Part shown: positions 50,974-60,533 of the stretch, one piece after another
Position numbering within the stretch: the stretch's first letter is position 1
How the letters are laid out: the number at the start of each line of letters is the position of its first letter
Assembly: GCA_964619265.1 (NCBI GenBank)
Contig: CAZUCE010000024.1
Coordinates: forward strand, 1 to 62,638
DNA length: 62,638 bases
From: CAZUCE01 sp964619265
GTDB taxonomy: Bacteria > Planctomycetota > UBA1135 > GCA-002686595
Direction: 5' to 3'
Notes under the pieces: generated by a model
Databases searched by the model: none
The model's input: the letters and a program-made list of their open reading frames with translations, nothing else
Told to the model about the DNA's origin: nothing
Program-made: the position numbers and the translations under genes

Positions 50974-52687
50974 TCGGATCGAGCCCGGATGCCGACAGGA
51001 AGAGTCCGGCCCCGAGGAACATCGCGAGCAGCAACGTGACGGGCCAGCTCCAACCCCCCAGCCGCTGTTCCAGGTCGACCCAGGCCAGGTGGCGAAATCC
51101 GGTGTCGCGGGCGTGCGTGGGACTGAGCGGCCACCGTTCTTCCGTTCCGAAAATCTCGTCGGAGGGGAACAGCTCGGCGCCCGGCCGATCCAGATGCGCC
51201 ACCCGATGCCTGAGGATTCGCCACATGGCCCAGGGGGCCGCAAAGGCCGGATCCCACTGGATGTTGATGAAGCGCATGTCGTCCGCTTGGCTCGCACTTT
51301 CGAGCTCCAGGTCAGGCCATTCGAGCCGACCGGCTTGCAGCGCCAAATCGTGGTAGGTGCTCTGGTCCACCAGCACGGCCCCGAGATTGGCCACGACCCC
51401 GAATCCGATCAGGCCGCGCACCAGCCAACGGCGCAGGCGAGCCGTAGGGCCCAACGTGGAAACGAACTGCCCGACCCCGATCCACAGGAATGGCAGCGCC
51501 GGAAGGATGTAGCGAGGCCCGAACGTCCAGGCTCCGTGAAAAGTCTGCGTCATCACGATCGGCGTGAACACGCACGCCGTGAGCACGATCGCAACAGACC
51601 AAACCAGCCGATCGCTTCGCGAGAGCCAAAAGCCCAGCGGAGCGACCAGCACGAGCGGCGCTAGCCAGAACAGGCCCTTCCCCGGCGCGACCGTCACGCC
51701 CAGCAGGCCGAGCCAAGGCGGGTACGAAAAGAACGTGCCCGAAAACACCGCAGCGCCATAGCCGGTTTCGAGCGGAGCCCCGAATCGCAGCAGATTGGTG
51801 CCCACAAAAACGGCCAGCCAACCGGCGGCTGGAATCGCGAACCACGCCAGATCTGCGATCGCACCGAGCGCACCGGCTCGAACTTTGAGCAAGGGACTGC
51901 TCCACAGCCGGCGACGTCCACGCGCAACCACCGCGACGGTCGCCAGCGCGAGGGCAACGACCGCCGGGCCCAGCACAATGCGGGTCGCGGCGGCCAGTCC
52001 GAGGCAGAATCCCGCTCCAATCAGATCCAACCGGCGGGGACTCTCGAAGCGCAGGAACGACTCGCGCACCCGCAAAACGAAATGGAACGCGCCGAACAGC
52101 AAGCAGGTGGCTTGAACATCCGAGAGGCTCGCGCGGGCCAGGGGCCAAACAAAGGTCGAAAGCCCGTAGGCGAGCGCGCAGCCGACCGCCGCGCGCCGCC
52201 GAATTCCAAGCCGCAGCAGCGCCGCAGTCAGGAAGAAGCCCGTCAGCGCACCGGCCAGGGGGTTGCGAAGACCCACCGCGAGGTGTGCCACGTATTCGGT
52301 GCGCTCAATGCCCTGATGGACACCGGAAGCCCGGTGAGCCGACTCGAGTTCGGGTAGGAGTTCTCCCAAACCCGCGCCGATCCAATACAGCGGGACCGCG
52401 ACCAGCGCCTGCCCGACCCCGAACCACGAGTAGAAGCGCCCGTCCCGACCTTCCGCGACATCGAACCGCGCGGCCACGATCGCAGCTCCCTCGGAGGTTT
52501 CGGTTGAAATCGCTAGCCCTTCGAAGCGAGCCAACGACCGCGTGGTTTGGAACTCGACTTCGGCGTCCGGATTGTCCGGCAATCCCACCGCTGTCAGCGC
52601 ATACAGCGCAAACAGCAGACAGAACACGCCCCGGGCCAGGAGCCGGTCAGCGTGGACCAGCGGATGGGGATGGATCGGTTTTCTCAA
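50963..52687 (-). CDS. GT-C-like integral membrane protein (PMT/GT39-like)
   Basis: A 574-residue protein with about 11-12 helices. The first periplasmic loop holds LPDNPDAEVEFQTTRSLA, the acidic position used by GT-C glycosyltransferases. The start is a TTG in a TTGA overlap with the stop of the gene before it; the open frame that runs farther upstream is a shadow of that gene. I infer coupled translation. It is the last of three coupled genes (sulfatase-fold protein, GT-C-like, GT-C-like). It has a long soluble part near the C-terminus and ends with one more helix (VTLLLAMFLGAGLFLSA). Confidence 0.7.
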   Translation of the reverse strand: MRKPIHPHPLVHADRLLARGVFCLLFALYALTAVGLPDNPDAEVEFQTTRSLARFEGLAISTETSEGAAIVAARFDVAEGRDGRFYSWFGVGQALVAVPLYWIGAGLGELLPELESAHRASGVHQGIERTEYVAHLAVGLRNPLAGALTGFFLTAALLRLGIRRRAAVGCALAYGLSTFVWPLARASLSDVQATCLLFGAFHFVLRVRESFLRFESPRRLDLIGAGFCLGLAAATRIVLGPAVVALALATVAVVARGRRRLWSSPLLKVRAGALGAIADLAWFAIPAAGWLAVFVGTNLLRFGAPLETGYGAAVFSGTFFSYPPWLGLLGVTVAPGKGLFWLAPLVLVAPLGFWLSRSDRLVWSVAIVLTACVFTPIVMTQTFHGAWTFGPRYILPALPFLWIGVGQFVSTLGPTARLRRWLVRGLIGFGVVANLGAVLVDQSTYHDLALQAGRLEWPDLELESASQADDMRFINIQWDPAFAAPWAMWRILRHRVAHLDRPGAELFPSDEIFGTEERWPLSPTHARDTGFRHLAWVDLEQRLGGWSWPVTLLLAMFLGAGLFLSASGLDPTRP

Positions 52688-54924
52688 TCGTTGTTCCCGG
52701 CGCCTGTGCTGTGGCTTGGGGCGGACGGGGGTCCGCTCCCGGAAGACCCGAAGCGTTCCGCGAACGCCTGAGGCCAAGCGTAGAGTCGCGCGCCCCCGCT
52801 GCGGTAGATCTCGCGAAATCCGAACAACTCCAGATGCGAAGTGAGGTCGAGCCGGACGCTGCGTTCCAATTCGCCGGCGAAGACCAGCACCGGCCGGTCG
52901 AGTTCCTCGAACGCGGCCCGCTCGGGGCTGCCCCAGTCGGCCTTCCCAAAGAAGATCGCCTCCAGCCGCTCCACCCGGTGGAGAAACGCAGCCCCCTCGC
53001 CGGCCAGCACCTGGCTCGGTCGATCCAGATAGAGGTCGAGCTGAGCGAACGCGGGACCCTCGTGAGCCTGGAGATTGAGCTCGCCACTGAACGAGTGCAG
53101 GGGCCCGAACGGCTCGCCGCTCCGGCGCTTCGCCCCGTAGCGCGGACGCGTGATGAGCTTCTCGTGGTCCAGCGTGCTCATCCACAAGACCGGATTCGCC
53201 TCGCGAACGCGGGGATCGGTGCTCAAGAAATCGAACAGCGCGGCGCGCTGGGTGCTCTCGCTCTGCCACTCGGTTTCCGCGGCGGGGATCGGAGTCAGCC
53301 GGCCCGCTCGCTCGATCAGCGGTAGATCCACTTGAGCCAACTCGCCGTAGGCCCAAACGGACAGAGTCGCCCCCGCGGCTCCGCCGACCAACAGCACGGC
53401 CCCGGCGCTCACCGCAGCCAGCTTGCCGAGGACGCTGCGACCGAACGCGTGGCCAAGTCCGGCGGCGGCTAGGATCGCCAGCGGCAGCGCGGCGAATCTC
53501 ACGAACTTGTATTCGTTGGCGTAGGGCAGTTGGGCGAGCGCACCGAGCCCGAGCGCGATCCACACGGCCAGCCAAAGCATCGCCCTCGCCGGCCGAAGCT
53601 CGCGGCTGCGTTCGCGCTCTTGGGGGCTCGCGCCAGGCCACAGCCCGAGCAGCGCAGCCAAACCGAGCGGGACCAGGGGCGCGACGGCACCGATCGTCTC
53701 GCCCATCGAAAACCCAAAGCTCACCGCCTCGCCCTCGAACGAAGCGCGGGCCTCCAAGACGCTCCAGACACCCGGCAGCGCGGCCACTCCGAGCGCCAAG
53801 GGTAGGTCCAATCGAACCCGCGGCGCGCCCGGAAACAACACGGCCGAGAGCCCTACCGCCGCCAGCGCCGGAGCTCCGATCAACGGGTTGAGCGCAAAGC
53901 TGGCCCCGAGTGTCAGCCCCGTGAGCAGCGGCCAGGGGCGCGCGCCGGAACGCAGGGCGTGGGCGGCCGCAGCCAGCCCGCAGGCGGCCAGCGCGAACGA
54001 AGCCGGATAGGAGGAGACGTTGAAAAACTTCGAGGGTCCAAACGCGAGCCGCGGATCGAACAACGGCTGGGTTCCAGCCCCCCCGGGACCATCCATCTTC
54101 GGCACCAGCGACTCGCGTAACACCGCCAGCAACTCGAGCGCGTTGCTCGGAGTTTGAAACCGGGCGCCGGCGATCAGCCAGCCGATCCCCCCCACAGCGC
54201 CGAGCCCGACCAAGCCGAACACCACGGCCGCGACTTCCCGCGCGCCCGAGCGAAGGCAGGTCGCCGCGCACAGCCCGGTGGCGAGCACCGTCAAGCCCAT
54301 CGACCAGATCGACAGGGCCGCGGCCGCAAAGGTCACCGGCAACGTGAGGGCGCGCGCCACCAGGGCAACGAGCGCGTGCCAGATCCAGTAGTAGCCGAGT
54401 GGTTCGCCGGCCATCCACGGGTTGCCGGGCGGGATCGAACGATCGGTCGCGAGCGCGAGCCCGGCGTGGAGCAGGCCGTGGTGGCTGACTCGCACCGCGC
54501 TCCCGCGCAGGGTCAGCCAGGCGACGACCCCCGCCGCGACCAGCGCGATCGCGCGGATCGCGAGCCGGCCGCGGGATGCGCGCTGAGCATGGACGGCGCG
54601 ACCTGGAGCGAGGAACGCAAAGGCCCCACCGAGGGCCATCCAGGCGGCTTGGCCCAGGGCCGCGTTCGATTCAACTCCGGGCACGCAGAAGCGAACGGCC
54701 AGGCTGATGACCAGCGCTGTGATCGGCGACAGGGCGAGTGCAAAGAGTGCTAGCTTGCCGCGATCCGGGCTGCCCGGCGTGGCGCGACGAATCCAGGGCG
54801 CCGCAAGTCCATGACCGAGCAGGTAGACCGCCGCGGGCAGCGCGAGCCAGCCTGGCCCACCTCCGAGAGTCGAGATCACCCCGAGCGCGCAGAGGGCGGC
54901 CACCGCGGCAGAGCCCAGATTCAA
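52684..54924 (-). CDS. GT-C-like integral membrane protein (second)
   Basis: A 746-residue protein with about 14 helices and a 170-residue soluble C-terminal region. Features include HHGLLHAGLALATDRSIPPGN, then AGEPLGYYWIWHALVALVAR, a loop pattern seen in GT-C-type and DUF2298-like membrane proteins. The start TTG (LNLGSAAVAAL) lies in a TTGA overlap with the stop of the sulfatase-fold gene, and there is no good ATG; the longer upstream frame is Arg-rich and not membrane-like. Together with its neighbour it suggests transfer of sugars from a lipid carrier on the outer face of the membrane. Confidence 0.7.
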   Translation of the reverse strand: MNLGSAAVAALCALGVISTLGGGPGWLALPAAVYLLGHGLAAPWIRRATPGSPDRGKLALFALALSPITALVISLAVRFCVPGVESNAALGQAAWMALGGAFAFLAPGRAVHAQRASRGRLAIRAIALVAAGVVAWLTLRGSAVRVSHHGLLHAGLALATDRSIPPGNPWMAGEPLGYYWIWHALVALVARALTLPVTFAAAALSIWSMGLTVLATGLCAATCLRSGAREVAAVVFGLVGLGAVGGIGWLIAGARFQTPSNALELLAVLRESLVPKMDGPGGAGTQPLFDPRLAFGPSKFFNVSSYPASFALAACGLAAAAHALRSGARPWPLLTGLTLGASFALNPLIGAPALAAVGLSAVLFPGAPRVRLDLPLALGVAALPGVWSVLEARASFEGEAVSFGFSMGETIGAVAPLVPLGLAALLGLWPGASPQERERSRELRPARAMLWLAVWIALGLGALAQLPYANEYKFVRFAALPLAILAAAGLGHAFGRSVLGKLAAVSAGAVLLVGGAAGATLSVWAYGELAQVDLPLIERAGRLTPIPAAETEWQSESTQRAALFDFLSTDPRVREANPVLWMSTLDHEKLITRPRYGAKRRSGEPFGPLHSFSGELNLQAHEGPAFAQLDLYLDRPSQVLAGEGAAFLHRVERLEAIFFGKADWGSPERAAFEELDRPVLVFAGELERSVRLDLTSHLELFGFREIYRSGGARLYAWPQAFAERFGSSGSGPPSAPSHSTGAGNND

Positions 54925-56570
54925 CGGGAGTCCTCTTCGGGATCGGGCTGTTCGGCTGGCATCGGTTCGACGTATCCCAAGGCTGCGAGTCCAGCCATCC
55001 TCGCGGGATCCGCCAGACCTCGCGCGTCCGCCGGCAGCTCGCGCGTGTCGATCCACTGGCCCAATTCTCCGCGCAGCCGTTCGACTTCGCCGGGGAACTG
55101 CCCAGCCACATCGTGCAGCTCGAGCGGATCTTGAGCCAAGTCGAACAGCGCGAGCTGCGGAACCGGGTAGGCACCTTTCGGATTGTCGGTCGGCTCGACC
55201 TCCTCAGGGTTCCAAACCAATCGGAAGCGCCCATCCCGAACGGTGAAGATCCGATCTTGCCAATGGCCGAACGCGGGCCGCGACTCGAACGGGCGGCCGC
55301 GCCATTCATCGAGCACAGGCAACAGGGAACGGCCCGTCACTCCGTACGGAAGATCGAGTTCGAGCCACTCGCAAACGGTCGGGAGCACGTCGTCGAGCTG
55401 GACGATCTCGTCGATCACGCGGCGACCGGTCAAGCTCGGCGGATGATGGAACACGAGCGGAACGTGCAGCACCGAGGAGTACACGGATTTCGAATGCGCC
55501 CAGTAACCGTTGCGTTGATAAAGCTCCTCCCCGTGGTCGGAGGCGAAGATGGTCAGTGTGCGCTCGAGCCCACCGTTGTCCCCCCCACCCAGGTCATCGT
55601 AGACGAGGAAGAACAACTCGAGCAGGCGGCCGACGCGCGCAATCTCGGCGTCGTACAGCGCGACGACCTGGTAGATGTCCTCGCCGGAGAGCCCGCGGCC
55701 CTCCTCGTAAGCCGTATCAAGGAACTCGCGGCTTCCGTTCGCTGGCCCGGAATAATCCGGATCGGTGAACAGCTCGGCGAAGACCGTTCCGTTCAAGGGC
55801 TGGGGGTCGTAGGGCAAGTGCGGGCCCATCAGGTGCACCCAGGTAAACAACTGGGGGTCGCCGTTCGCGCGCTGCTCCTTCACCCAGTTCGCGGCATCCT
55901 GGACGGCTTTGAAGTCGCGATCAGCGTCCGCGAAGTCGTGATGGAAACGCTCAAACCCGCGTTCGATGCCGCTGGGTCTACCGGGACGTCCATTGGGATA
56001 GGCTCCGGGCCCGAGCAACCGGTTGGTGGTGAACGCCCCAGTGCTGAAGCCGGCGTCAAACAGCACTTCGGCCAGCGTCGGCACCGAGGGCGCCAGTCCA
56101 CCGCCGACGTTGTCGACGGATCCGTGGTTGAACGGATCCCGTCCGGTGAGGAGCGTGGAGATGGACGGGAACGTCTGGCCGCGATGGGCAAAGGCGTTGC
56201 GGAACATCACGCCGCTGGCCGCCAGGGCGTCCAGGTCGAAGATCTGGCCCGCTTCGCGGAGAGGTTCGTTCGGCGAGCGCGAGGTAGTTCGCGGGTAGAG
56301 CCAGGAGGACAGGTGATCGGCACGCAGGGTGTCGACCGTGATCAGCAGCACGTCGCGGGGCGGAGTTCCCGGCCGAGAATCCGGGCTGCAGCCGGCGGTA
56401 AGCAAGGCGGCCAGGGCCGTCCGCCCAGCGAAGCCCCCCCAACCCGAACCGCGGCAGAGGAGGCCTATCGGGGTCCGCGAACCCCAGCACGAGGCCCAAG
56501 AGACCCGTCGGGTCCCTCCTGCGACCCATCCCCCCGTCCGGGTCGAGCATCGTTCGTACGCAGAGTCCAT
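54921..56570 (-). CDS. Sulfatase-fold (alkaline phosphatase superfamily) lipoprotein with Thr nucleophile
   Basis: About 549 residues from the ATG at 56570; the exact start is uncertain because an ATG at 56582 also exists. A lipobox LLTAGC precedes the mature domain, so it is lipid-anchored. The fold is sulfatase: DVLLITVDTLRADHLSSW (metal site), then QTFPSISTLLTG in place of the sulfatase C/S-x-P-S-R signature, then ASDHGEEL and LDDVLPTVCEWL. A Thr (about residue 133) replaces the formylglycine Cys/Ser and Ile replaces the Arg. This suggests a phosphodiesterase or phosphoethanolamine/phosphoglycerol transferase rather than a classical sulfatase. It is the first gene of the three-gene coupled set. 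Confidence 0.85.
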   Translation of the reverse strand: MDSAYERCSTRTGGWVAGGTRRVSWASCWGSRTPIGLLCRGSGWGGFAGRTALAALLTAGCSPDSRPGTPPRDVLLITVDTLRADHLSSWLYPRTTSRSPNEPLREAGQIFDLDALAASGVMFRNAFAHRGQTFPSISTLLTGRDPFNHGSVDNVGGGLAPSVPTLAEVLFDAGFSTGAFTTNRLLGPGAYPNGRPGRPSGIERGFERFHHDFADADRDFKAVQDAANWVKEQRANGDPQLFTWVHLMGPHLPYDPQPLNGTVFAELFTDPDYSGPANGSREFLDTAYEEGRGLSGEDIYQVVALYDAEIARVGRLLELFFLVYDDLGGGDNGGLERTLTIFASDHGEELYQRNGYWAHSKSVYSSVLHVPLVFHHPPSLTGRRVIDEIVQLDDVLPTVCEWLELDLPYGVTGRSLLPVLDEWRGRPFESRPAFGHWQDRIFTVRDGRFRLVWNPEEVEPTDNPKGAYPVPQLALFDLAQDPLELHDVAGQFPGEVERLRGELGQWIDTRELPADARGLADPARMAGLAALGYVEPMPAEQPDPEEDSR

Positions 56571-56634
56571 CGTGTCGGGCATTCTACGGAGCCCCAGGTC
56601 CGGTTGTTGCTTGGCCCTACCGGGGACCCCGCGA

Positions 56635-57060
56635 ATGAAGCTGAATGACTGGAAGCTCGCCGACGGTCCGCCGCCGACCGTCCGCCGCACGGCCCGCCTG
56701 AGGAGGGTTCACATCCTCAGCTGCGCGCTGCTCGGCGCGGGCTTGGGCCTGGCGCTGGCTGTCGTTTTCGTGCCGCTCCAAGGGCTGTTCGAAGCCGGCG
56801 GCCTACCCTCGGCGGTCTCCGAGGCGCTTTCCGGCGCGTCCGAAGGGGCGGCCCCCGGCTTCGACATGAGCCACATCCTCTGGGTGGCCGGCATCGAAGC
56901 GCTGGCCGGTCTGGTGCTCGGCACCGTGCTTGGCCTGTGTTTCAACCTGCTCGCGCCGCTGCTCGGTGGCCTGGCCTTCGAGGTAGAACTCGAGCGCGAG
57001 GGATCCGGCGAGCACGCGCTTGAGCCCTACGAAGAGCAGCCCGTCTTCGAAGGTCGCTGA
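56635..57060 (+). CDS. Small membrane protein of unknown function
   Basis: The 141-residue product has two helices (HILSCALLGAGLGLALAVVFV and GIEALAGLVLGTVLGLCFNLLA) separated by a 40-residue loop, with an acidic tail ending EEQPVFEGR. I recognise no family. It is divergent from the sulfatase-fold gene (64 nt) and 16 nt upstream of the next GT-C-like gene, so it is probably co-transcribed with that gene and may be an accessory subunit. Confidence 0.65.
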   Translation: MKLNDWKLADGPPPTVRRTARLRRVHILSCALLGAGLGLALAVVFVPLQGLFEAGGLPSAVSEALSGASEGAAPGFDMSHILWVAGIEALAGLVLGTVLGLCFNLLAPLLGGLAFEVELEREGSGEHALEPYEEQPVFEGR

Positions 57061-57076
57061 CCCCGCGCTCTCGACA

Positions 57077-58999
57077 ATGAGCCCGAGCGAATTGGATCCA
57101 TCCGCCGCAGCGGATCCGGCCGGGGAGCGCCCCCCGCACGCCCGTGGTCTCCTCCGGCTGATCTTGTTCGCGCTCGCGGTGCGCGCGGTGGTCCTGGTCG
57201 CACTCGCGATCGGCGATCCGCTGATCACCCAGTTGCACTCCGACCCGGCCTACTACGACACCTGGGCTCGCGCGCTGCTTGCCGGGGAGGACTTCACCGG
57301 GGGCCGGCCGTTTTGGTTACCGCCCCTGTACCCGTGGTTCCTCGCCGGGGTCTATTCCGCCCTGGGATCCAACCTGTGGGTTCTGTTCGCCGTCCAGACG
57401 GCGCTCGGTCTCGCGACCACGCTGCTGCTCGTGCGACTCACTCGCCGCGTTGCCGAATTCGCCGGATACAAAGAACGCGACGCCCGCCAGCTGGGTCTGA
57501 TCGCAGGTGTCCTGTGGACCCTCTACCTGCCGAGCCTGTTCTTCGAATCGCGGCTCCTCGGAGTCAATCTCGCGTTGCCCCTGTGCTCAGGCGCCTTGCT
57601 GGCTCTCGTCGAAGGCGGACACCGCCTGCGCGCGGGACGCTCCGCCGTGCTGCCAGCAGCCCTGTGCGGTGTGTTGCTCGGAGTCGCGTGCCTAGCCCGG
57701 CCCAACGTGCTGCTGTTCGCGCCCCTGGCAGCCGCCGGCCTGGTTTGGATCGACCTGCCGCGGGAGCGCCGGGGAATCCGCATCGTGGGATGCCTGGCCG
57801 CCGGCGCCCTCGGCCTAGCGATCGGCTCGGCGCCTGGTCCCCTGGCGAATCGCGCGGCAAGCGGCGAGAACGTGTGGGTCAGTTCCAACGGCGGCATCAA
57901 TTTTTGGTTCGGGCACAACGACGCGGCGCGCGGGACCTTCGTCGCTCCCGGGCCTGAGTGGGGTTCCATCCAAGACCAACGCGCCGTGAGCCTCCGGCTC
58001 GCCTCCGAAGCGGCTGGGCACCCGGCCGGTGAACGGGAAGCCTCGAGCTACTGGACGAGCCGCGGACTGGCCTGGATCGCCGCGAACCCACTCGCCGAGC
58101 TGAAGCTCTCCGTGCGCAAGGTCGGCGCGTGCCTCAGCAACTTCGAGTACGGCATCCAGTACCTCCCCACCGCCGTCCGCGCCCATACGCCGGCCCTGTG
58201 GATCGCTCCGATTCCCTTCGCGCTGCTGCTCCTCCTAGGCGGCATCGGTTGGTTCGAGCTCCGCGGAGCGCGCGGGGTGCTCGGCGGTTGGGTCCTCGCT
58301 GGTGTGATCGGTGCGGTGCTGTACTTCACCTACTCGAGGTTTCGGCTCACCTTCGCAATCGCCTGGATCCCGTTCGCGGCCGCTGGCGTCCTGCCCCTGA
58401 TTCGCTTCATTCGTCAGCAAGCTCCCCTGCCCCGTGCCGGGTTCGTGGCCGGAGCCGTGCTCGCCTCGCTCAGCTACGTGAAGTTCGAGGGCAACTACCC
58501 GCGCCGACTCGTCTCCCACGGAGAGGTCGACCTGGCTTCGGCGCTGATCGTGCGCGGCGAGCTCGAACGCGCGGAACGCATCCTCGAAAAGTCCCTAGAG
58601 CGCACCCCCACCGAAGTCGGCGCCATGGTCGAACTCGCGCGGCTCGCCCGCGGTCGCTCTGAAGATGCTCTTGCGCTCGATCTGCTCGAACGCGCCCTAG
58701 AGGTCCCGATCCCCTACCCCCCTCGTGAACGGGAGCTTGCTCTGCTGCTCAGTTCATCCCGGGATCCAGAGGTTCGCGATTTGGACGCGGCCGAGGAGTT
58801 GCTCACGCGCTGGCTCATGAGCTACCCAGATCCGTCCCCTCTGCGCGCTCGCCAGCTCGTGCTCTACGCCGATCTGCAGCTTCGCCTCGGGCGAGACGGC
58901 AGCACCGAGCAGGCGCGCGCCGCCCTGGAGCAAGCCCTGGCCATCGACCCAAGCACGCCCGGCGCCGAAGAGCTCGCCCGGCGCGCAGCCAATCGCTAG
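57077..58999 (+). CDS. GT-C-like glycosyltransferase with C-terminal TPR repeats
   Basis: A 640-residue membrane protein. The first helix is followed by LHSDPAYYDTWARALL, then GGRPFWLPPLYPWFLAG, the acidic first loop and Pro-rich segment of PMT_2/ArnT-type (GT39/GT83) enzymes that use lipid-linked sugars. About ten helices follow to residue 480. The last 150 residues are soluble and TPR-like (ALIVRGELERAERILEKSL, MVELARLARGRSEDALALDL). I start it at MSPSELDPS; an in-frame ATG 57 nt upstream overlaps the preceding gene. Its stop overlaps the convergent SLC13 stop by 4 nt (CTAG). Confidence 0.85.
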   Translation: MSPSELDPSAAADPAGERPPHARGLLRLILFALAVRAVVLVALAIGDPLITQLHSDPAYYDTWARALLAGEDFTGGRPFWLPPLYPWFLAGVYSALGSNLWVLFAVQTALGLATTLLLVRLTRRVAEFAGYKERDARQLGLIAGVLWTLYLPSLFFESRLLGVNLALPLCSGALLALVEGGHRLRAGRSAVLPAALCGVLLGVACLARPNVLLFAPLAAAGLVWIDLPRERRGIRIVGCLAAGALGLAIGSAPGPLANRAASGENVWVSSNGGINFWFGHNDAARGTFVAPGPEWGSIQDQRAVSLRLASEAAGHPAGEREASSYWTSRGLAWIAANPLAELKLSVRKVGACLSNFEYGIQYLPTAVRAHTPALWIAPIPFALLLLLGGIGWFELRGARGVLGGWVLAGVIGAVLYFTYSRFRLTFAIAWIPFAAAGVLPLIRFIRQQAPLPRAGFVAGAVLASLSYVKFEGNYPRRLVSHGEVDLASALIVRGELERAERILEKSLERTPTEVGAMVELARLARGRSEDALALDLLERALEVPIPYPPRERELALLLSSSRDPEVRDLDAAEELLTRWLMSYPDPSPLRARQLVLYADLQLRLGRDGSTEQARAALEQALAIDPSTPGAEELARRAANR

Positions 59000-60507
59000 A
59001 GCCCGAGAATGGGGCGCCCGATGAGCTGAAACACGAGCGTGATCAGCACCACGGCGAGCAGATTGATCGCGATTCCGATTCGTGCCATGCGCGGAATCGG
59101 AATCCGGCCGCTGGAGAACACCACGGCGTTCGGCGGCGTGGCCACGGGCAGCATGAAAGCGCAGCTCGCTGCGACCGTGGCCGGCAACATCCACAGATAG
59201 GGATCGACGCCGGAAGCCAGCCCGGCGCTCGCCAGCACCGGCAACAGCACCTGGGTCGTCGCGGTGTTGGAGGTGATTTCGGTCAACAAGGAAACCGATA
59301 GGGCGACCACCAGCGTCACGGCCCAGGGCGATAGGCCGGCCAGCAAGGGGCCCAAGGTCTCGCCCAGTCGCGCGTCGAGACCGGAGTTTCGAAAGCCAAG
59401 GGCCAGCGCGAATCCACCGCCCAGCAGGAGCAACACTTCCCAGGGAAGGCGCCGCGTCAGGCTCCAGTCGAGCAGCGCACGACCGTCTCCAGTTCCGGCT
59501 GGCACCAAGAATCCGGTGATGGCGAGGGCCAGTGCCACCGTCGCGGGTGAAAGCTGGCCGGCGCCCAATTCGCGCGCGAAGGGCTCCCAGCCCGGCACCC
59601 GGAAGGAGCCAAGTAGCAGATCGTTTTGGGTCACCCACAAAAACGCAGTGACGCCAAACAACATCGCCATCCGTCGCTCCGGCCGGCGCCAGGCTCCAAG
59701 TTCGCGCAGGGCCCGAGCCAGCACCTCGGCTCCAGCGGTGCCTTCCTTTGGAACTTTCAGCAACACGCGAGTCAGCAGGAAGGCGGCGATTGGAACGAAC
59801 AACAGCACGAGCGGTGTGAACGCCAGGGTCCACTGGGCGAAAGAAATGGCTTCGCGCTCCGGGAAGCGGTCCGCGACCTGCCCCAAGAAGACCTGATTCG
59901 GAGCCGTCCCCACCGGCGTCGCCACACCACCCACCGAGGCCGCGTAGGCGATCCCCAACAGCAACGCAATTCCAAACGGAGACTCGGCCGCCGCACCGCG
60001 CCGCGCTGGCTCCCCATCCGCGTTTCCATCTCCAACCGCGTCCACCACCGCTACACAGATCGGCAGCATCATCAGCGTCGTTGCGGTGTTGTTGAGCCAC
60101 ATACTCAGGAACGCCGCCGCGATCATGAAGCCGAACACAAGTCGGCGCGGCTTTCCGCCGACCCGATTCGCAATCTCGAGCGCGACCCGGCGGTGCACGT
60201 TCCAGCGCTCGAGCCCGAGCGCGAGTAGAAACGCCCCCAGGAACAGCAAGATCAGGTGATTCATGTAGGCCGTCGAGACCTCGCGCGAATCGACAACGCC
60301 GCACAGGGGGAGCAGAACCGCTGGCAGCAAAGAAGCGATCCCAATCGGAACGGCTTCGGTCAGCCACCAAATGGCGGTGAAGGCCGTGACCGCAGCCGCC
60401 CGGCGCTCGAGCGGTGCAAGCCCCGGGATCTCGATCAGCAGCAGGGCCAGAAACGCGATCGGTCCCGCGAAGCGGCCAACCCGAGCCAAAAGGCCCCCAC
60501 CCGGCAT
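58996..60507 (-). CDS. SLC13 (DASS) family divalent anion:sodium symporter
   Basis: The 503-residue transporter has about 11-12 helices. The two helical hairpins holding the substrate carry the expected NNTATTLMMLP (first) and TEITSNTATTQVLLP (second) motifs, and GTAPNQVFLGQ and ATPPNAVVFSSG are typical of the family (dicarboxylates, sulfate, phosphate). The ATG at 60507 is preferred; a TTG at 60537 that overlaps the cutA stop as TTGA would give a 513-residue form. It follows cutA by 26 nt. It faces the GT-C gene, and the stops overlap. Confidence 0.9.
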   Translation of the reverse strand: MPGGGLLARVGRFAGPIAFLALLLIEIPGLAPLERRAAAVTAFTAIWWLTEAVPIGIASLLPAVLLPLCGVVDSREVSTAYMNHLILLFLGAFLLALGLERWNVHRRVALEIANRVGGKPRRLVFGFMIAAAFLSMWLNNTATTLMMLPICVAVVDAVGDGNADGEPARRGAAAESPFGIALLLGIAYAASVGGVATPVGTAPNQVFLGQVADRFPEREAISFAQWTLAFTPLVLLFVPIAAFLLTRVLLKVPKEGTAGAEVLARALRELGAWRRPERRMAMLFGVTAFLWVTQNDLLLGSFRVPGWEPFARELGAGQLSPATVALALAITGFLVPAGTGDGRALLDWSLTRRLPWEVLLLLGGGFALALGFRNSGLDARLGETLGPLLAGLSPWAVTLVVALSVSLLTEITSNTATTQVLLPVLASAGLASGVDPYLWMLPATVAASCAFMLPVATPPNAVVFSSGRIPIPRMARIGIAINLLAVVLITLVFQLIGRPILGL

Positions 60508-60533
60508 CGAACCAGAGTCTGTTGCTTGCTCGA

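Noticed and set aside
52688..54418. Long upstream extension of the GT-C gene starting within 50963-52687
   Set aside because: The open frame upstream of the TTG is Arg/Gly-rich and overlaps the next membrane-protein gene in another frame, as expected for G/C-rich antisense or shadow reading.
54921..56570. Classical arylsulfatase activated by an FGE in the window
   Set aside because: The nucleophile position is Thr, not Cys/Ser, and the only FGE-like domain (in the kinase) lacks the catalytic cysteines.
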